Part shown: positions 11,901 to 22,584 of the stretch, one piece after another
Layout of the letters: each line of letters begins with the position of its first letter
How positions within the stretch are numbered: the stretch's first letter is position 1
DNA from: Cryptomeria japonica
Lineage: Eukaryota; Streptophyta; Pinopsida; Cupressales; Cupressaceae
Length of the DNA stretch: 64,000 bases
Direction of reading: 5' to 3'
NCBI RefSeq assembly: GCF_030272615.1
Contig: NC_081414.1
Location: 815,633,069 to 815,697,068, forward strand
Notes under the pieces: model-generated
What the model was told of the DNA's origin: nothing
The model's database searches: none
What the model saw: only the letters and a program-made list of their open reading frames with translations
Made by a program: the position numbers and the translations under genes

Positions 11901-13385
11901 TATGCAAGTCTGGCCATTTTCTGTCAGTTGAGCTTAAGGTGAAGAATAGTGTAGGTGCACCTAACTATTGTATCATTGATGTAAGGTCACATCGGGACTT
12001 GCTCCAAAATGCCCGAGTACCACGCAATGAGGCTGCATATCGCATGATGTGATTTTGCAGTTAACTTGATGGTGTGTTCTACAAGTATTCCTTTAAACCA
12101 TTAAGATTTTGTGGAATGGAAGGCTATCTTGTAGATTAGTCTTAATGAAGACAAAAGTTGATTGCTGGGATCGGTGTCTCATCATGAGATTGTAGATATA
12201 ATATCTAAAGCGAACATGTTGCCCAAATCTTTGATCATAGTATTTGATCAAGTGCAAAGCATATTCATGTAAATGTACTTGCTTTGCTCTTTGTTGTAGT
12301 GGTAAAGCGATTCTAGTAGGGAAAAGCATTGGGAATGCCATGGAAAGGAGGCCTTCAGTATTGTACTCATTGATAGGTGTTGCGCTAATTTTTGGCCAAG
12401 GAATAACGTTGTTGATGCTATTATCTAAATGGAGGATGTTTTTTATTGCATCGAGTTCAGGTATTGATGATGGTAGTTGTGGGATAAATGAGGAAGTATT
12501 CTCCCTAGTTTGTTCTTCGTTATCAACATTCTGTAGAATAGAGGTATCTTCAACAACATCTTCTTGCAGCGAATGCACTACATGCAGCAGCTCTGTAATG
12601 TTAGTGGTCTGCTCTGGCAATAGAAGCACTGCATCTAGATCAATGACCACATCCTTGTAGTATTGATCATGTTTCATTTTTTAAGTCAATACATTCATGA
12701 CGTGAAGTTTATTCACGTAACAGTCATAAGTTGAACCTTGCAAATTAGTTCTACAAACAATTAGAATTTCTAATTGGTTAATGTGGCGAGGTAATGTTAT
12801 AGCAAAATCAAAAATATCTTGTGGGAAGTTTATTGTATGGACAGAATATTTGTATTGGCCTCCCCTTGCATGTGTTACTTGTAAAACAGGGGCAATTCTT
12901 GATATGAGCATTTCCTCTACTTGAGAGAGAGACTTTAAAATAGAAGGTTGCTCACCTAGGTCCATATTGTTTGATAATGAGAAGCGGTGGAGGCCTTTTT
13001 CACCATAACATCTCATGCACACAACTACATGATTGACTTTTTTAATAGTCATGGCCACATACATTTCTTTACAAATAGAACATGGTTGTGTCATCTCCAA
13101 CATATCAATCTTTTTGCGGAAATTAGACAATGTATTTTGAAATGAAGCAGCTTTCATAGCAAGTTCAGGAGCAGTAGAAAATGTTTGATTGAGATTAATT
13201 TGCTCAACATCACTCTTTTTTGTTTCTAATAACTTTGCTGAGTTGTTGGAAGATGTATGAAGTGCATGATGCTTCAGTTGTCATTTCTTGGAGATAGTGC
13301 CTCTGTTCTTTGCATAATAAGTTCTATTGGTCTGGCTTTTCTTCAATTTGATAGCATCAATTTCTTGAGGGCAAAGCTGGATAGA
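8926..13385 (-). pseudogene. Helitron Rep/PIF1-like helicase (RepHel), decayed
   Basis: Catalyses rolling-circle transposition: an HUH nuclease nicks and joins, a 5'-3' helicase unwinds. Domains in order on the minus strand are as follows. A Cys-rich DUF6570-like segment (CSICKEM...CMRCYGEKG) lies at 13,157-12,681. A Helitron-like N domain (YYDQRFGQHVRFRYYIYNLM) lies near 12,200. The HUH motif (AHIHGFLWL) is near 11,680. The two-tyrosine motif YISKYALK is near 11,200. PIF1 motifs run from 10,815 to 8926: Walker A GTAGTGKS, Walker B LIDEMS, GDLAQLPPV, then HKSQG and TTLSRVKA. The frame is broken by about seven in-frame stops and at least one frameshift around 12,030-12,095. Nearly all stops can be read as C-to-T changes of CAA, CAG or CGA. 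The 5' end is unclear; an acceptor-like CCAG near 13,385 suggests an upstream exon. Confidence 0.88.
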
Positions 13386-13699
13386 TATCTAATATTTGAA
13401 AGAGAGTAGACGTATGTCAGGAATTTTATAATTGAACGTAGTTAACTTTGAAGCGTGTATGAAGAATGTATGAGAATTGAAAATTCCTTCATGTATGGTT
13501 ATGTGATTTTAGAGGATTTTTTGTGTATGTAAATTGTTTTTGTTGTGTTTTTTTGTAAATCTAACGATTTGTTGTGTTGTGTTGTTGCGGTCCTTGACTC
13601 AACTTATATGTCTAGCTTTTGATATACTTGTAAATGACTGTAGTTGAAAACTATGGGTTGTGGGAAGTCATAGATTGACTTTGTAGTGTTGTACTACGT

Positions 13700-14240
13700 A
13701 CAGAAGTTGTTGTTGGCAACTTGTTTTTTCAAAAGGTAGTATTGTCATATAGGTATTCGTTATATATAGTAATTTTTGATACATACACATGTATGTATAC
13801 ATGTACACATGTATATAGACATATGAATTGAATATTTGAAGTGCTGCATACAAACATATGCACATATATAACTACACATGTATATATCACAAAAATTGAC
13901 ACTATATATATATATATATATATCAGTGTATATATGTTTAATTGTTTGTTGTTCTTAGTTTTTTTGTGTTTTGAAAAGCATGATTGTAATATAGGTATGC
14001 ACAACTATAGTAAATTCTGATGCATATAGATGTATGTATACATATACACATGTACATATACATATAATAAAAAAAATCATAGTTTTGTATATGAACATAT
14101 GCACATATATAACTACATGTGTATTTCGAAAATACTATAACTATGAATACTTATATATAGTTTTGTATTGTATTGTTATATAGAAAGATATTAGATGAGA
14201 AAAAGAACAATACACGTGCATATATGTATATTTTATTTAC
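13700..14240. repeat. AT-rich microsatellite spacer between RPA and RepHel
   Basis: Contains repeated ACATGTATATA-type words and a (TA)n run near 13,900-13,922, twice interleaved with similar unique sequence (13,740-13,890 resembles 13,990-14,110). No coding sequence seen. Flanking 13,390-13,700 and 14,240-14,490 are also non-coding. Confidence 0.7.
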
Positions 14241-14490
14241 AAATAACATAGTGTTAATACATTTAAAAGTAGTGAGTATGACTGAAAGTAACTTATGTGA
14301 AGAGGAAAAACTTTCAAAGAGATAATTGGCAGATGTAAGAAATGTTCATATAGATATTTATAGAAGCATACTTGTTTTTGTAAAACATAATTTTTTGTAT
14401 AGGTAAAAGCATTAAATATGAAAATTAGCTAATAGTATAATTGTATTGTAAACTGCAAAGTTTAATAATTAGAAAAGATGCATTATAATT

Positions 14491-16710
14491 CTAAGTCTCT
14501 GTACTTAGGCAGCTAATTTCTGCAAGTAGTGCATGGCACTCAGCTTTGAAGTCAACAGGAGCAACTTTATTGATCGTCATTTTCATCTTGGATTCTGAAT
14601 TGTATGTCTCAGTAGAACCCAACAGTGTGAATGAATAGTAATGTGATAATGCTCTCTTGATCACTGAGGAAGGTGTCTCTATTGTTGTTGCATCATTTTG
14701 TAGTGCATAGAGTTGTCTTGCAGTTTTGTGTAGCAAGTGATTGCCACCCTCATCAAATGTAGTGCCCCATAGAGTACCTGTGGCATCTTGCAACTTTAGA
14801 GGCAAGAGGTAACTATAATTACAGTCTTGGATACTCATTTGACATCTAGAGAAAAACCAAGAATCATCAGCTTGTTGTGTACATTTTTTCTTGCAAGGCC
14901 TTCCATTGACCATCAGTAGGCAAGCTGTGTAATAGAAATTTTGGTCATTGACATTGACATAGCGTAGAACAGCTAGCAATGTTGTTTGAATTATTTTTGG
15001 TTTGATGCTCATCCACTCACGGATTGAAGAGATTGTCATTCTAGAATATTTGTCATCTATGTGGATAGTTTCTGCAACAAAGGGTACAGCAAGCAAAGGG
15101 TCATTTCCTCTTAATGTTAGAAGCTCTGCTTCTGGAAAACTTGGGTTGATATGTAATGTTGTTGCACCTGTTATGTTTACAAGCTTCCCATTGAAATAGC
15201 CAACACGAGCATTACATAAAGCAAGGATAACCACACTATCATTGGTCAACATATTTTTCAATTCCAGACCCTTTTGTTCTGCTATTGGGCCCCATAAGTT
15301 GATGTCAATTGTTGAACCAGATAGATCATTAATTTTCACCACACGTTTTTGTGTTTGACTGCCATCTTTCCTGTGAATAGGAATGATATCTCCAACATAT
15401 AGAACAAGACCAATAACGTCAACCAATGTATTATTTGTTAGTTGAAACAATTGACCAGTGGGCGTGAAAAGAGGAGTTTGTTGATCTGGTTGTTCTTTGT
15501 TGGTGCAGTGTTTTAGTATGGACATATCAGACAAGGTGATTTCTAAATGACTGTTTAGTTTGTTGTACCTTGGATTTGCTTCCTTAATAGATCCTTTTGA
15601 AATAATATAATGTGAACCTATGTCCACACAGTTAAAGTGTAACTTAGCTATCTCATCAAAACATGTATTTCTAATTTCAGAACCATCACAATCAACAATG
15701 TCAAAGCTAAACACATGGCCATTTTTGGTGGTTGTGCTATATGCCTTAATAGGTCGTTTATGAGTAACTCTCCCTTTGATTGTCCATTGATTTTGGTATG
15801 GATTCAAAGTTTTGATAGGACTTATATTTTCAAAAGTTGTTGTTTGTGGGGATGGCAATTCAGTTGCAAACTGAAGCGACCATTTAGATGTTGATGGTCT
15901 GTCCTCAGACATAATTTCTGGTTGTTGTTCTTTGAATAGATATTTTGGTTTACCAAAGAACGGGCAAACACTTTGTTTCACTTCCAGACTAAGTATTACA
16001 ATAGTCCTGTGAAAACAGGAGACTTCTTCTTAAATTAGTGTTAATTATACATAAATGAAATTTTAAAAAGCTGAAACATATTGTATTTAATAATCATAGT
16101 TGATTTCCTACCTTGTGTTCCATATGTATCGGCATGTATAGCTCGATAACTGGACTATTGTGCCTGTTTTTAGAATATCTGAATCTATCAAAGTAGCATA
16201 TTTAGAAGGCAAGATTGCCAACTGCATGTATTTGCCATCAGATAACACTAATTTATGTCTATCAGTATCATCCGTGCTATTCTACATTTTCTGAAATGAC
16301 AAAACTTGTAGCAATGTTGAAGGAAGGTCATCCCCAGCATTGATAGATTGGATTGCAAAAGGGGTAGGGACATACTCTTGGTTTTTTGCCTACAAAAAAT
16401 AATATGAATATAGAGGATTTAATTTTAATGGGAAGCACCTCATATATTTGCTTAGTTGTTAATGTAAAGCTTGTGTTAGTAAATTATGTAATCAAGCTAT
16501 GGTATGTATACAGTATGCATCTACTTTTGTACTATGCTATAAAAAAAGGATGCATGTGGTAATGAAATGGATGGTATGCAAAAGAGCAATGAACTGTCCA
16601 AAAAAAGAGCATAAAAGCTTTCTATATTGAAAAGATTTGATAATTTATCTTACCAAATTATCAATAGCGAAGTGGTCTATGGATTCAGAGGTAGCTATTG
16701 AAGATGCCAT
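14491..16710 (-). pseudogene. RPA70-like single-stranded DNA-binding protein of the Helitron, three exons
   Basis: Replication protein A large-subunit homologue, expected to coat the single-stranded intermediate during rolling-circle transposition. I infer three exons: 16,710-16,654 (19 codons, starts MASSIATSES, donor GTAAGA), 16,389-16,112 (RPA N-terminal fold, with KLVLSDGKYMQLAILPS) and 16,006-14,491. Phases agree and total 617 codons including the stop, normal for RPA70. Exon 3 holds DNA-binding domain A (IKGRVTHKRPIKAYSTT), domain B (DVIGLVLYVGDIIPI) and domain C with four zinc-ribbon cysteines (ACLLM, GRPC, SRC, QDC). Exon 3 is fully open. Exon 2 has one in-frame TAG, probably from CAG, so this copy is likely disabled unless that stop is avoided. 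It lies upstream of RepHel on the same strand. Confidence 0.85.
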
Positions 16711-17111
16711 TGTGCATATATACCTTTTGAAAATTAAAAGTAAATTATAAGAATGATGAATTCTAGTTCTTATATCAGAATACAATCACAAGATGATGTA
16801 ACCTTATCGAAGGTATACATGCACAAGTAGAGTAAAATTATCTAAGCATAGAGTAACGTTGCTACAATTTTTTTTGTGTTTCAAATGCTAGTGAATTGAT
16901 CATAATGTGATTGAAACATGCATTGAAAATGATAATTGCTCATATGCTGATAAGCTCAAAAAACATTAAATATGACATAATGATTTATATATTTGAGAGC
17001 ATATTAGCAAAATATGAGTTTATGCAATCAAAGATCTTTCAAAATATACATGGTTTTGTGTGTTTCGAATGTTAACCAAAATATAAATTTAACTTTTCAA
17101 AGATTGAATAA

Positions 17112-17432
17112 TTACAACAACATAGGATCAACCCAAGCAACCCATGCGAGGTCATTATTACTCCATTTAAATACTTTGTCTCCCAATGTGAAAATAACTG
17201 TTGGATCAAGTAATTGTTCAATACTTGGTATTGACAAAGGTGCTACTTCAATACTATGTATGGTTGTTACAACACTAGAAGATGTAGACAGGTTGACTAT
17301 TGTTTGTTTTGGTGATTTATGTTCATAGTAGGCAATGATCTTTCTGAGGTTACTCTTTAACTTGTCACTTTCTTGCAACATGCGTTCAATTACATTGTTG
17401 ATGTCCTCTGTTGCTTTCAAATTTGTATCCAT
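17112..17432 (-). CDS. Small open frame, 106 aa, function unknown
   Basis: Starts MDTNLKATEDINN and ends AWVDPMLL. Residues 1-40 are charged and helix-prone (possible coiled coil); the rest is Ser/Thr- and hydrophobic-rich with two tryptophans near the end. It lies within the Helitron on the same strand as RPA and RepHel, about 400 bp upstream of RPA exon 1. Its amino-acid mix is not low-complexity like the AT microsatellite frames nearby. I do not recognise it. It could be an accessory Helitron protein, an exon of one, or chance. Confidence 0.3.
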   Translation of the reverse strand: MDTNLKATEDINNVIERMLQESDKLKSNLRKIIAYYEHKSPKQTIVNLSTSSSVVTTIHSIEVAPLSIPSIEQLLDPTVIFTLGDKVFKWSNNDLAWVAWVDPMLL

Positions 17433-17699
17433 TGTTGAAATTTGATTGTGTTAGTGTGGCTATTTTCTATTTGAATGACAGATTGGAAATGCATTACTAA
17501 AAAAAGTGAACATACAAGAATAATACAGCAAATCTTTAAGTAGATCACTTTTTTTTTTTGTGAATGATGATGAATTTACTATTAACAAACTATAAAAACT
17601 TGTAATAATTAGCACAACACATTAAGTTTTGTAAATCATCTAATGACTCAACTTACAAAGCTTTCACTCTGTGAAAGAAGGGTTTAGTTGCATTTATTT

Positions 17700-18913
17700 T
17701 AGAGTATGTGTGTATATATATCCATGTGTATATATACAGGTATACTTCTATATATTAGTGTACATAGATATAAACATATACATCTTATATATATACATAT
17801 ATATCTATATTTATCTTTGAGACTAAAAGCCTTCATGTGCACAGAGTCAATTATTTGATTTGCGTTACACTGGGCAAAGATGGTGTCTTTAATGATTTCA
17901 TCTGAAGGTTGTGCATGAATGTTGACGTTCTTTATGGTTGCTTGCAACCTTAAAATCTAATTTGTTTTGTTGTTGTCAACAATATTTTGCTTTGCATTTT
18001 TTGGTGTGGAAATTTCCACATAAGGTTATTACCTTTTGTTCTTTGTGTGACTATTTTATGCTCTGTTTCTCAAAGGATGTTGTCTTTAATGATGTCTTTA
18101 ATGATTTTGTCCTCGAGGCTGTGCATGAATGTCGACGTTTTTTATGCCTATTTGAACCTTAAAATGGAATTTGTTTTATTGTTGTTGCCAATATTTCGCT
18201 CTGCAGTTTTCGCTTTGGAAATGTTCGCATAGATTGTTGGGTTTTGTTCTTTTTCTGAATATTTTGGTGGTTACATTTGGTTCTTGTTGTGACTATTTTA
18301 TTGGGCTTCCTTGTGAGTTTGACACCATTAATGGTTTGAAATTGCAAGGTAAGGTAAGGTTTATTTAAATATGTCTTCGTTTTGTATTGCATTTTGTGTA
18401 TAGCTTGTTTAGTTTCTGCTTCCATGTTCTTGCAGGGCTTGGTGCTTTCTTTTTGTTCACTAATTGTTTGTAGGTGCCACTACTTCTAGTTTGGAAGCAA
18501 TTTTCAAAGTTGTTCTCTCTGTTGTTTAATTGTTTGTGGACATGCCTACTTGCACTTTGGAAGGCATTTTTCAGGTTGTTGTGTGAGTTTCACGGCCTGC
18601 ATGCTATGAATTTGCAATTTAAGTTCCACCGGTTGCAACCATAAAATGTAATCTGTTTTATTGTTGTAAGCTTAATTTCAATCTGTTAATTTTTGACTTG
18701 GGTTTGTATATAGAGGTGCAGTTAAGGTTTCTTTTGGTTGTGTGTATATATATTGACTCCTTTATGAGTTGCATGACTTCAATGCTTTGATGTTGTTGCA
18801 GGACTGCTCTAAGCACACGAAGGTTTTTATTCAGTAAGATAAATTGATATATATATGTACATCATGTCTATATATTTGAACATGTATATATATAATTGCA
18901 TTTGTATAGAGAT

Positions 18914-18946
<33 letters not shown>

Positions 18947-19802
18947 GATTTATATAGAAGTATTCAGACTGTAAAAATTCCTTTATGCTTGCAAGGTTGC
19001 TACTTTGTTTATGTTATTTAACTATTTGTGGGCGCGACTACTTTCAGACTACAACATAGGGTACCGTATGTAGATATAGATATGCACATGCCTATATGTA
19101 CATACATGCATATATGTGTGTATTGATATACATGTATACATGCGTACACATACATGTATGTATATATATGTACATATGTGAATTCACATATACATATATC
19201 AGTACTTGAATGTGTTCTAAAATATATATATATATATACTTTGTTTATGTTTTTTAACTGTTTGTGGACGTCACTACATTCAAACTACAAAACAAACACT
19301 TTAATAACATAACCAAAGTACTTGTAGGCTTGCTACTTTGTTTATGTTATTAAACTATTTGTGGAGGTGATGACTTTCAGAGTGCAACATAGAGTACCCT
19401 ATGTATATATACATACGCAGATGGCTATATGTACATGCATGCATATATATATGGGTACATGTGTGTATTGATATACATGTATACATGCCTACACATACAT
19501 GTATGTATATATATGTACATATGTGTATGCACATATACATATATCAGTACTTGAAATGTTCGCATAGATTGTTGGCTTTTGTTCTCGTTCTGATTATTTT
19601 GGTGGTTACATTTGGTTCTCGTTGTGACTATTTTACTGGGCTTCCTTGTGAGTTTGACACCGTTAATGGTTTGAAATTGCAAGGTAAGCTCTGTATGCTA
19701 TGAATTTGCAATTTAAGTTCCAGTTGTTGCAACCATAAAATGTAATGTGTTTTATTGTTGTAAGCTTTATTTTACCCTATGTATATATACATACGCAGAT
19801 GG

Positions 19803-19900
<98 letters not shown>

Positions 19901-20090
19901 GTGTGTGTGTGTGTTCATATACATGTATACATGCCTACACATACATGTATGTATATATATGTACATATGTTTATGCACATATACATATATGAGTACTTGA
20001 ATGTGTTCTAAAAAATATATAGAGAGAGTTTGTTTATGTTTTTTAACTGTTTGTGGACGTGACTACATTCAGACTACAGTGTAGTCTTCT
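17700..20090 (+). repeat. Exon-like module array, plus orientation
   Basis: Contains at least five copies of a module with core TTTGTTTATGTTATTTAACTRTTTGTGG at about 18,450-18,625, 18,990, 19,238, 19,321 and 20,029. Several begin after a CAG- or TAG-type acceptor and a TTGCAAG element. A second module (GGAAATGTTCGCATAGATTG ... TTTGAAATTGCAAG followed by GTAAG) occurs at 18,215-18,355 and 19,550-19,685. A third (CTTTAATGAT ... GTGCATGAATGTNGACG) occurs at 17,885 and 18,095. The modules recur on the opposite strand at 20.2-22.3 kb. Between them are three related blocks of ACATGTATACATGC-type sequence at 19,065-19,230, 19,385-19,550 and 19,772-20,010. Confidence 0.65.
19804..19899. repeat. (TA)n microsatellite, about 48 units
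   Basis: Uninterrupted alternating AT for about 96 bases inside the third copy of a repeated block. All frames through it are Tyr/Ile strings, not genes. Confidence 0.97.
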
Positions 20091-20179
20091 AATAACAAAT
20101 CTTAGACAGTTAACAATGGAGCACATTCAAGACAGCGTTGTTTGAGAAACAGAGCACATTCATGGAGATGAGCACAGCA

Positions 20180-22345
20180 AAACATTCTTGACAACAACAA
20201 AACAAATGAGATTTTAGGGTTCTAAGCAGCAAACTAAAACACTTCTAACATAAGGCAGAATTTCATTAGTAACAGAATGGTGAAAAGCTAAATACCTCTC
20301 AAAGTGAACAGAGACGATGGAGACTGAAAAGTAATCACGTCCACAAAGATTTAAATGACATAACCAAAGTAACAATCCTGCGAGCACAACATACCCAAAA
20401 ATAAGAACGGTATGAAACAATGCATTAGAAATTTTGAAAAGTTTAAAAACAAAATAAACAAGTACCTGGAAACGTAAAACTATTAACGTCGACAAGCTCA
20501 GAAACAAGCCCAATAAAACATCCCGCATTGGTGCACATCATCGGAGACGAAAAGATTAAAACAAAGTAAAAAACTTAAAGGAATAAAAATCTGTAAATAG
20601 CAAAACCGAAGTAAAACCCTACTACACGAAACTGAGAAATAACCAGACTATAGAAAAAGCCATTACAAAACAAAAAAGAATCTATAGAACTTACCTTGCA
20701 AATTCAAACCATGCACTCAGAGTGAAACAGTTAAATAACATAGACAAAGTAACAACCCTGCAAGTAGAGGCAAGGAGGAAATAAGCAGATTATAATAAAA
20801 AACCATTACAAAACCCAAAAAGAATTTAATAAAATCAATGCTTACCTTAATAATTCAACAATTCATGGCAGACAACTATATGCAACCTTATGCGAATATT
20901 TGCAGACTGAAACATTGCCCACAACAATAAAATCAATTAGAATTTATGGTGCAAAGGGCCCATAAAGAATCTAACATAAACAAACAAACAACCTTGCAAG
21001 CACATCAAAGCATTCAAGGCATAAAGCTCATAAAGGAGTGGAATAAAATAGGCACAATACGACGTGAAAGTCAGAAACCAGCCTTAAAAATGGCCTCGAA
21101 AGTGCAAGTAACCACGCCCACAAACATTTAAAGAACATAAACAAACCGACAATTCTGCAAGCACAGAGAAGGGAAAAATAATACCAAAGACTACCTTGCT
21201 AATTCAAAGCTTTCACGGCTTGGAACTCACAGAACAACCTGGAAAATTGCTTGCAAACTCGAAGGAGTGACGCCCACAAACAGTTAAGCAACAGAAACAA
21301 AGGAGCAACCCTGTAAGCACATGGAGCCAAGAAATCAAGAAAACTTGCAACTTTAAACCATTAATGGTGTCAACCTCAAAAGGAAGCCCAGCAAAATACT
21401 CAGAACGCGAACCAAACGTAACCACTAAAATAGTCAAAACGAGAACAAAACCCAACAATCTATTGCAACATTTGCAAAGGGAAAATTGTAGAGGGAACAT
21501 TTGTAAAGCGAAGTGCACATTTTTAAATAACAGAAGCTTACCTTCAAACTTCAAACCATTAACGGTGTCAACCTCAGAAGCAAGCCCAGTAAAATATTCA
21601 CAAAACAGTTAAAACGAGAACATTACCCAACAATCTATGCGAAAATCTGCAGATCGATATTTGAAGGAAACCTAACAATCTATGCGAACATTTCCAGAGC
21701 CAAAATTGCAGACCCAAACATTCGAACAAACCCATAGCCACGCCCACAAACATTTAAAGAACATAAACAAACCGACAAATCTGCAAGCATACAGAAGGGA
21801 AAAATAATACCAAAGACTACCTTGCTAATTCAAAGCTTTCATGGCTTGGAACTCACAGAACAACCTGGAAAATTGCTTGCAAACTCGAAGGAACGACGCC
21901 CACAAATAGTTAAGCAACACAAACAAAGGAGCAACCCTGCAAGCACACGTAACCACTAAAACAGTCAAAACGACAACAAAACCAACAGTCTATTGCAACA
22001 TTTGCAGAGGGAAAATTCCAAAGGGAACATTGCACATTTTTAAAAAACAAAAGCTTACCTTCCAACTTCAAACCATTAACGATGTCAATCTCAGAAGCAA
22101 GCCCAGTAAAATACTCACAAAACAGTCAAAACGAGAACATTACCCAACAATCTATGCGGACATCTGCAAACCAATATTCGAAGGAAACCCACCAATCTAT
22201 GCGAACATTTCCAGAGCGAAATATTCGCAACAACAACAAAACAAACTACATTTCAGGGTTGCAAACACGCATAAAGAAAGTCGGCATTCGTGCACAGGCT
22301 CGAGGACAAAATCATTAAAGGCATCATTAAAGGCGATGTCCTTTG
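20180..22345 (-). repeat. Exon-like module array, minus orientation, upstream of RPA
   Basis: On the minus strand this holds at least six splice-bounded copies of the core module. Inferred boundaries (first to last base) are 21,936-21,821 and 21,310-21,195 (both 116 nt), 21,154-20,993, 20,757-20,695 and 20,377-20,296, plus one starting at 21,780. Typical edges are TGCTTGCAG before and GTAG or GTAAG after. The second module type (CAATCTATGCGAACATTTGC and its reverse) recurs near 21,465, 21,640, 21,680, 22,000, 22,150 and 22,200. No protein frame is conserved across copies. Position and strand fit 5' leader exons for the Helitron genes, but that is inference. Confidence 0.6.
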
Positions 22346-22433
22346 GGAAACAGACCGCACGCACCGGAGACCACGCACGCATCAGAGAAATACTGCCGCG
22401 ACGCACGAACCAGAGGATTACTGCCGCTGGCAA

Positions 22434-22459
22434 GACATTCCAGCGGTCGTCGGAATGTC
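22434..22459. other. 8-bp stem hairpin near the right Helitron end
   Basis: GACATTCC at 22,434-22,441 pairs with GGAATGTC at 22,452-22,459. It lies in a GC-rich stretch (22,330-22,450) that stands out from its AT-rich surroundings. Confidence 0.6.
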
Positions 22460-22584
22460 TTGCAATATTCCGGGCCCTTTCCCCACTAAAAGCCTATCAG
22501 CTTAAATATAAGTGTCGCCGGAATGTCTTGCAATATTCCGGGCGCTTTCCCCACTAAAAGCCTATCAGCTTAAATATAAGTGTC
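22451..22584. repeat. 68-bp motif in tandem, candidate Helitron 5' terminus
   Basis: Two near-identical units (22,451-22,518 and 22,519-22,584) each run from CGGAATGTCTTGC to CTTAAATATAAGTGTC. After the second copy the sequence becomes unrelated spacer. Read on the minus strand the motif begins GACACTTATATTTAAGC, an AT-rich start such as many Helitron 5' ends show. The expected TC dinucleotide next to a host T was not identified. Confidence 0.5.

Larger units (their letters stand above)
7240..22584 (-). mobile_element. Helitron rolling-circle DNA transposon, Rep-helicase plus RPA type
   Basis: Minus-strand genes for a Helitron Rep/PIF1 helicase (about 13.4-8.9 kb) and an RPA70-like single-strand binding protein (16.7-14.5 kb) define the element. 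Known plant Helitrons carry the same pair. The limits are uncertain. I place the 5' end at the right, after a duplicated 68-bp motif ending at 22,584, because the downstream sequence changes there. The 3' end is placed at the left near two related hairpin motifs at about 7,320 and 7,467. Canonical 5'-TC and CTRR-3' ends between A and T were not confirmed. About 15 kb is large for an autonomous Helitron; the excess is repeated non-coding modules and AT microsatellites. The element is decayed and unlikely to move on its own. Confidence 0.75.

Noticed and set aside
19355-20011. Open frames of Tyr-Ile repeats on both strands
   Set aside because: They are translations of the (TA)n and ACATGTATA repeats.
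17880-22345. Reading the facing arrays as terminal inverted repeats of a cut-and-paste transposon
   Set aside because: Similarity is in separate modules with differing order and spacing, no transposase is present, and the modules also occur at 8.2-8.4 kb.
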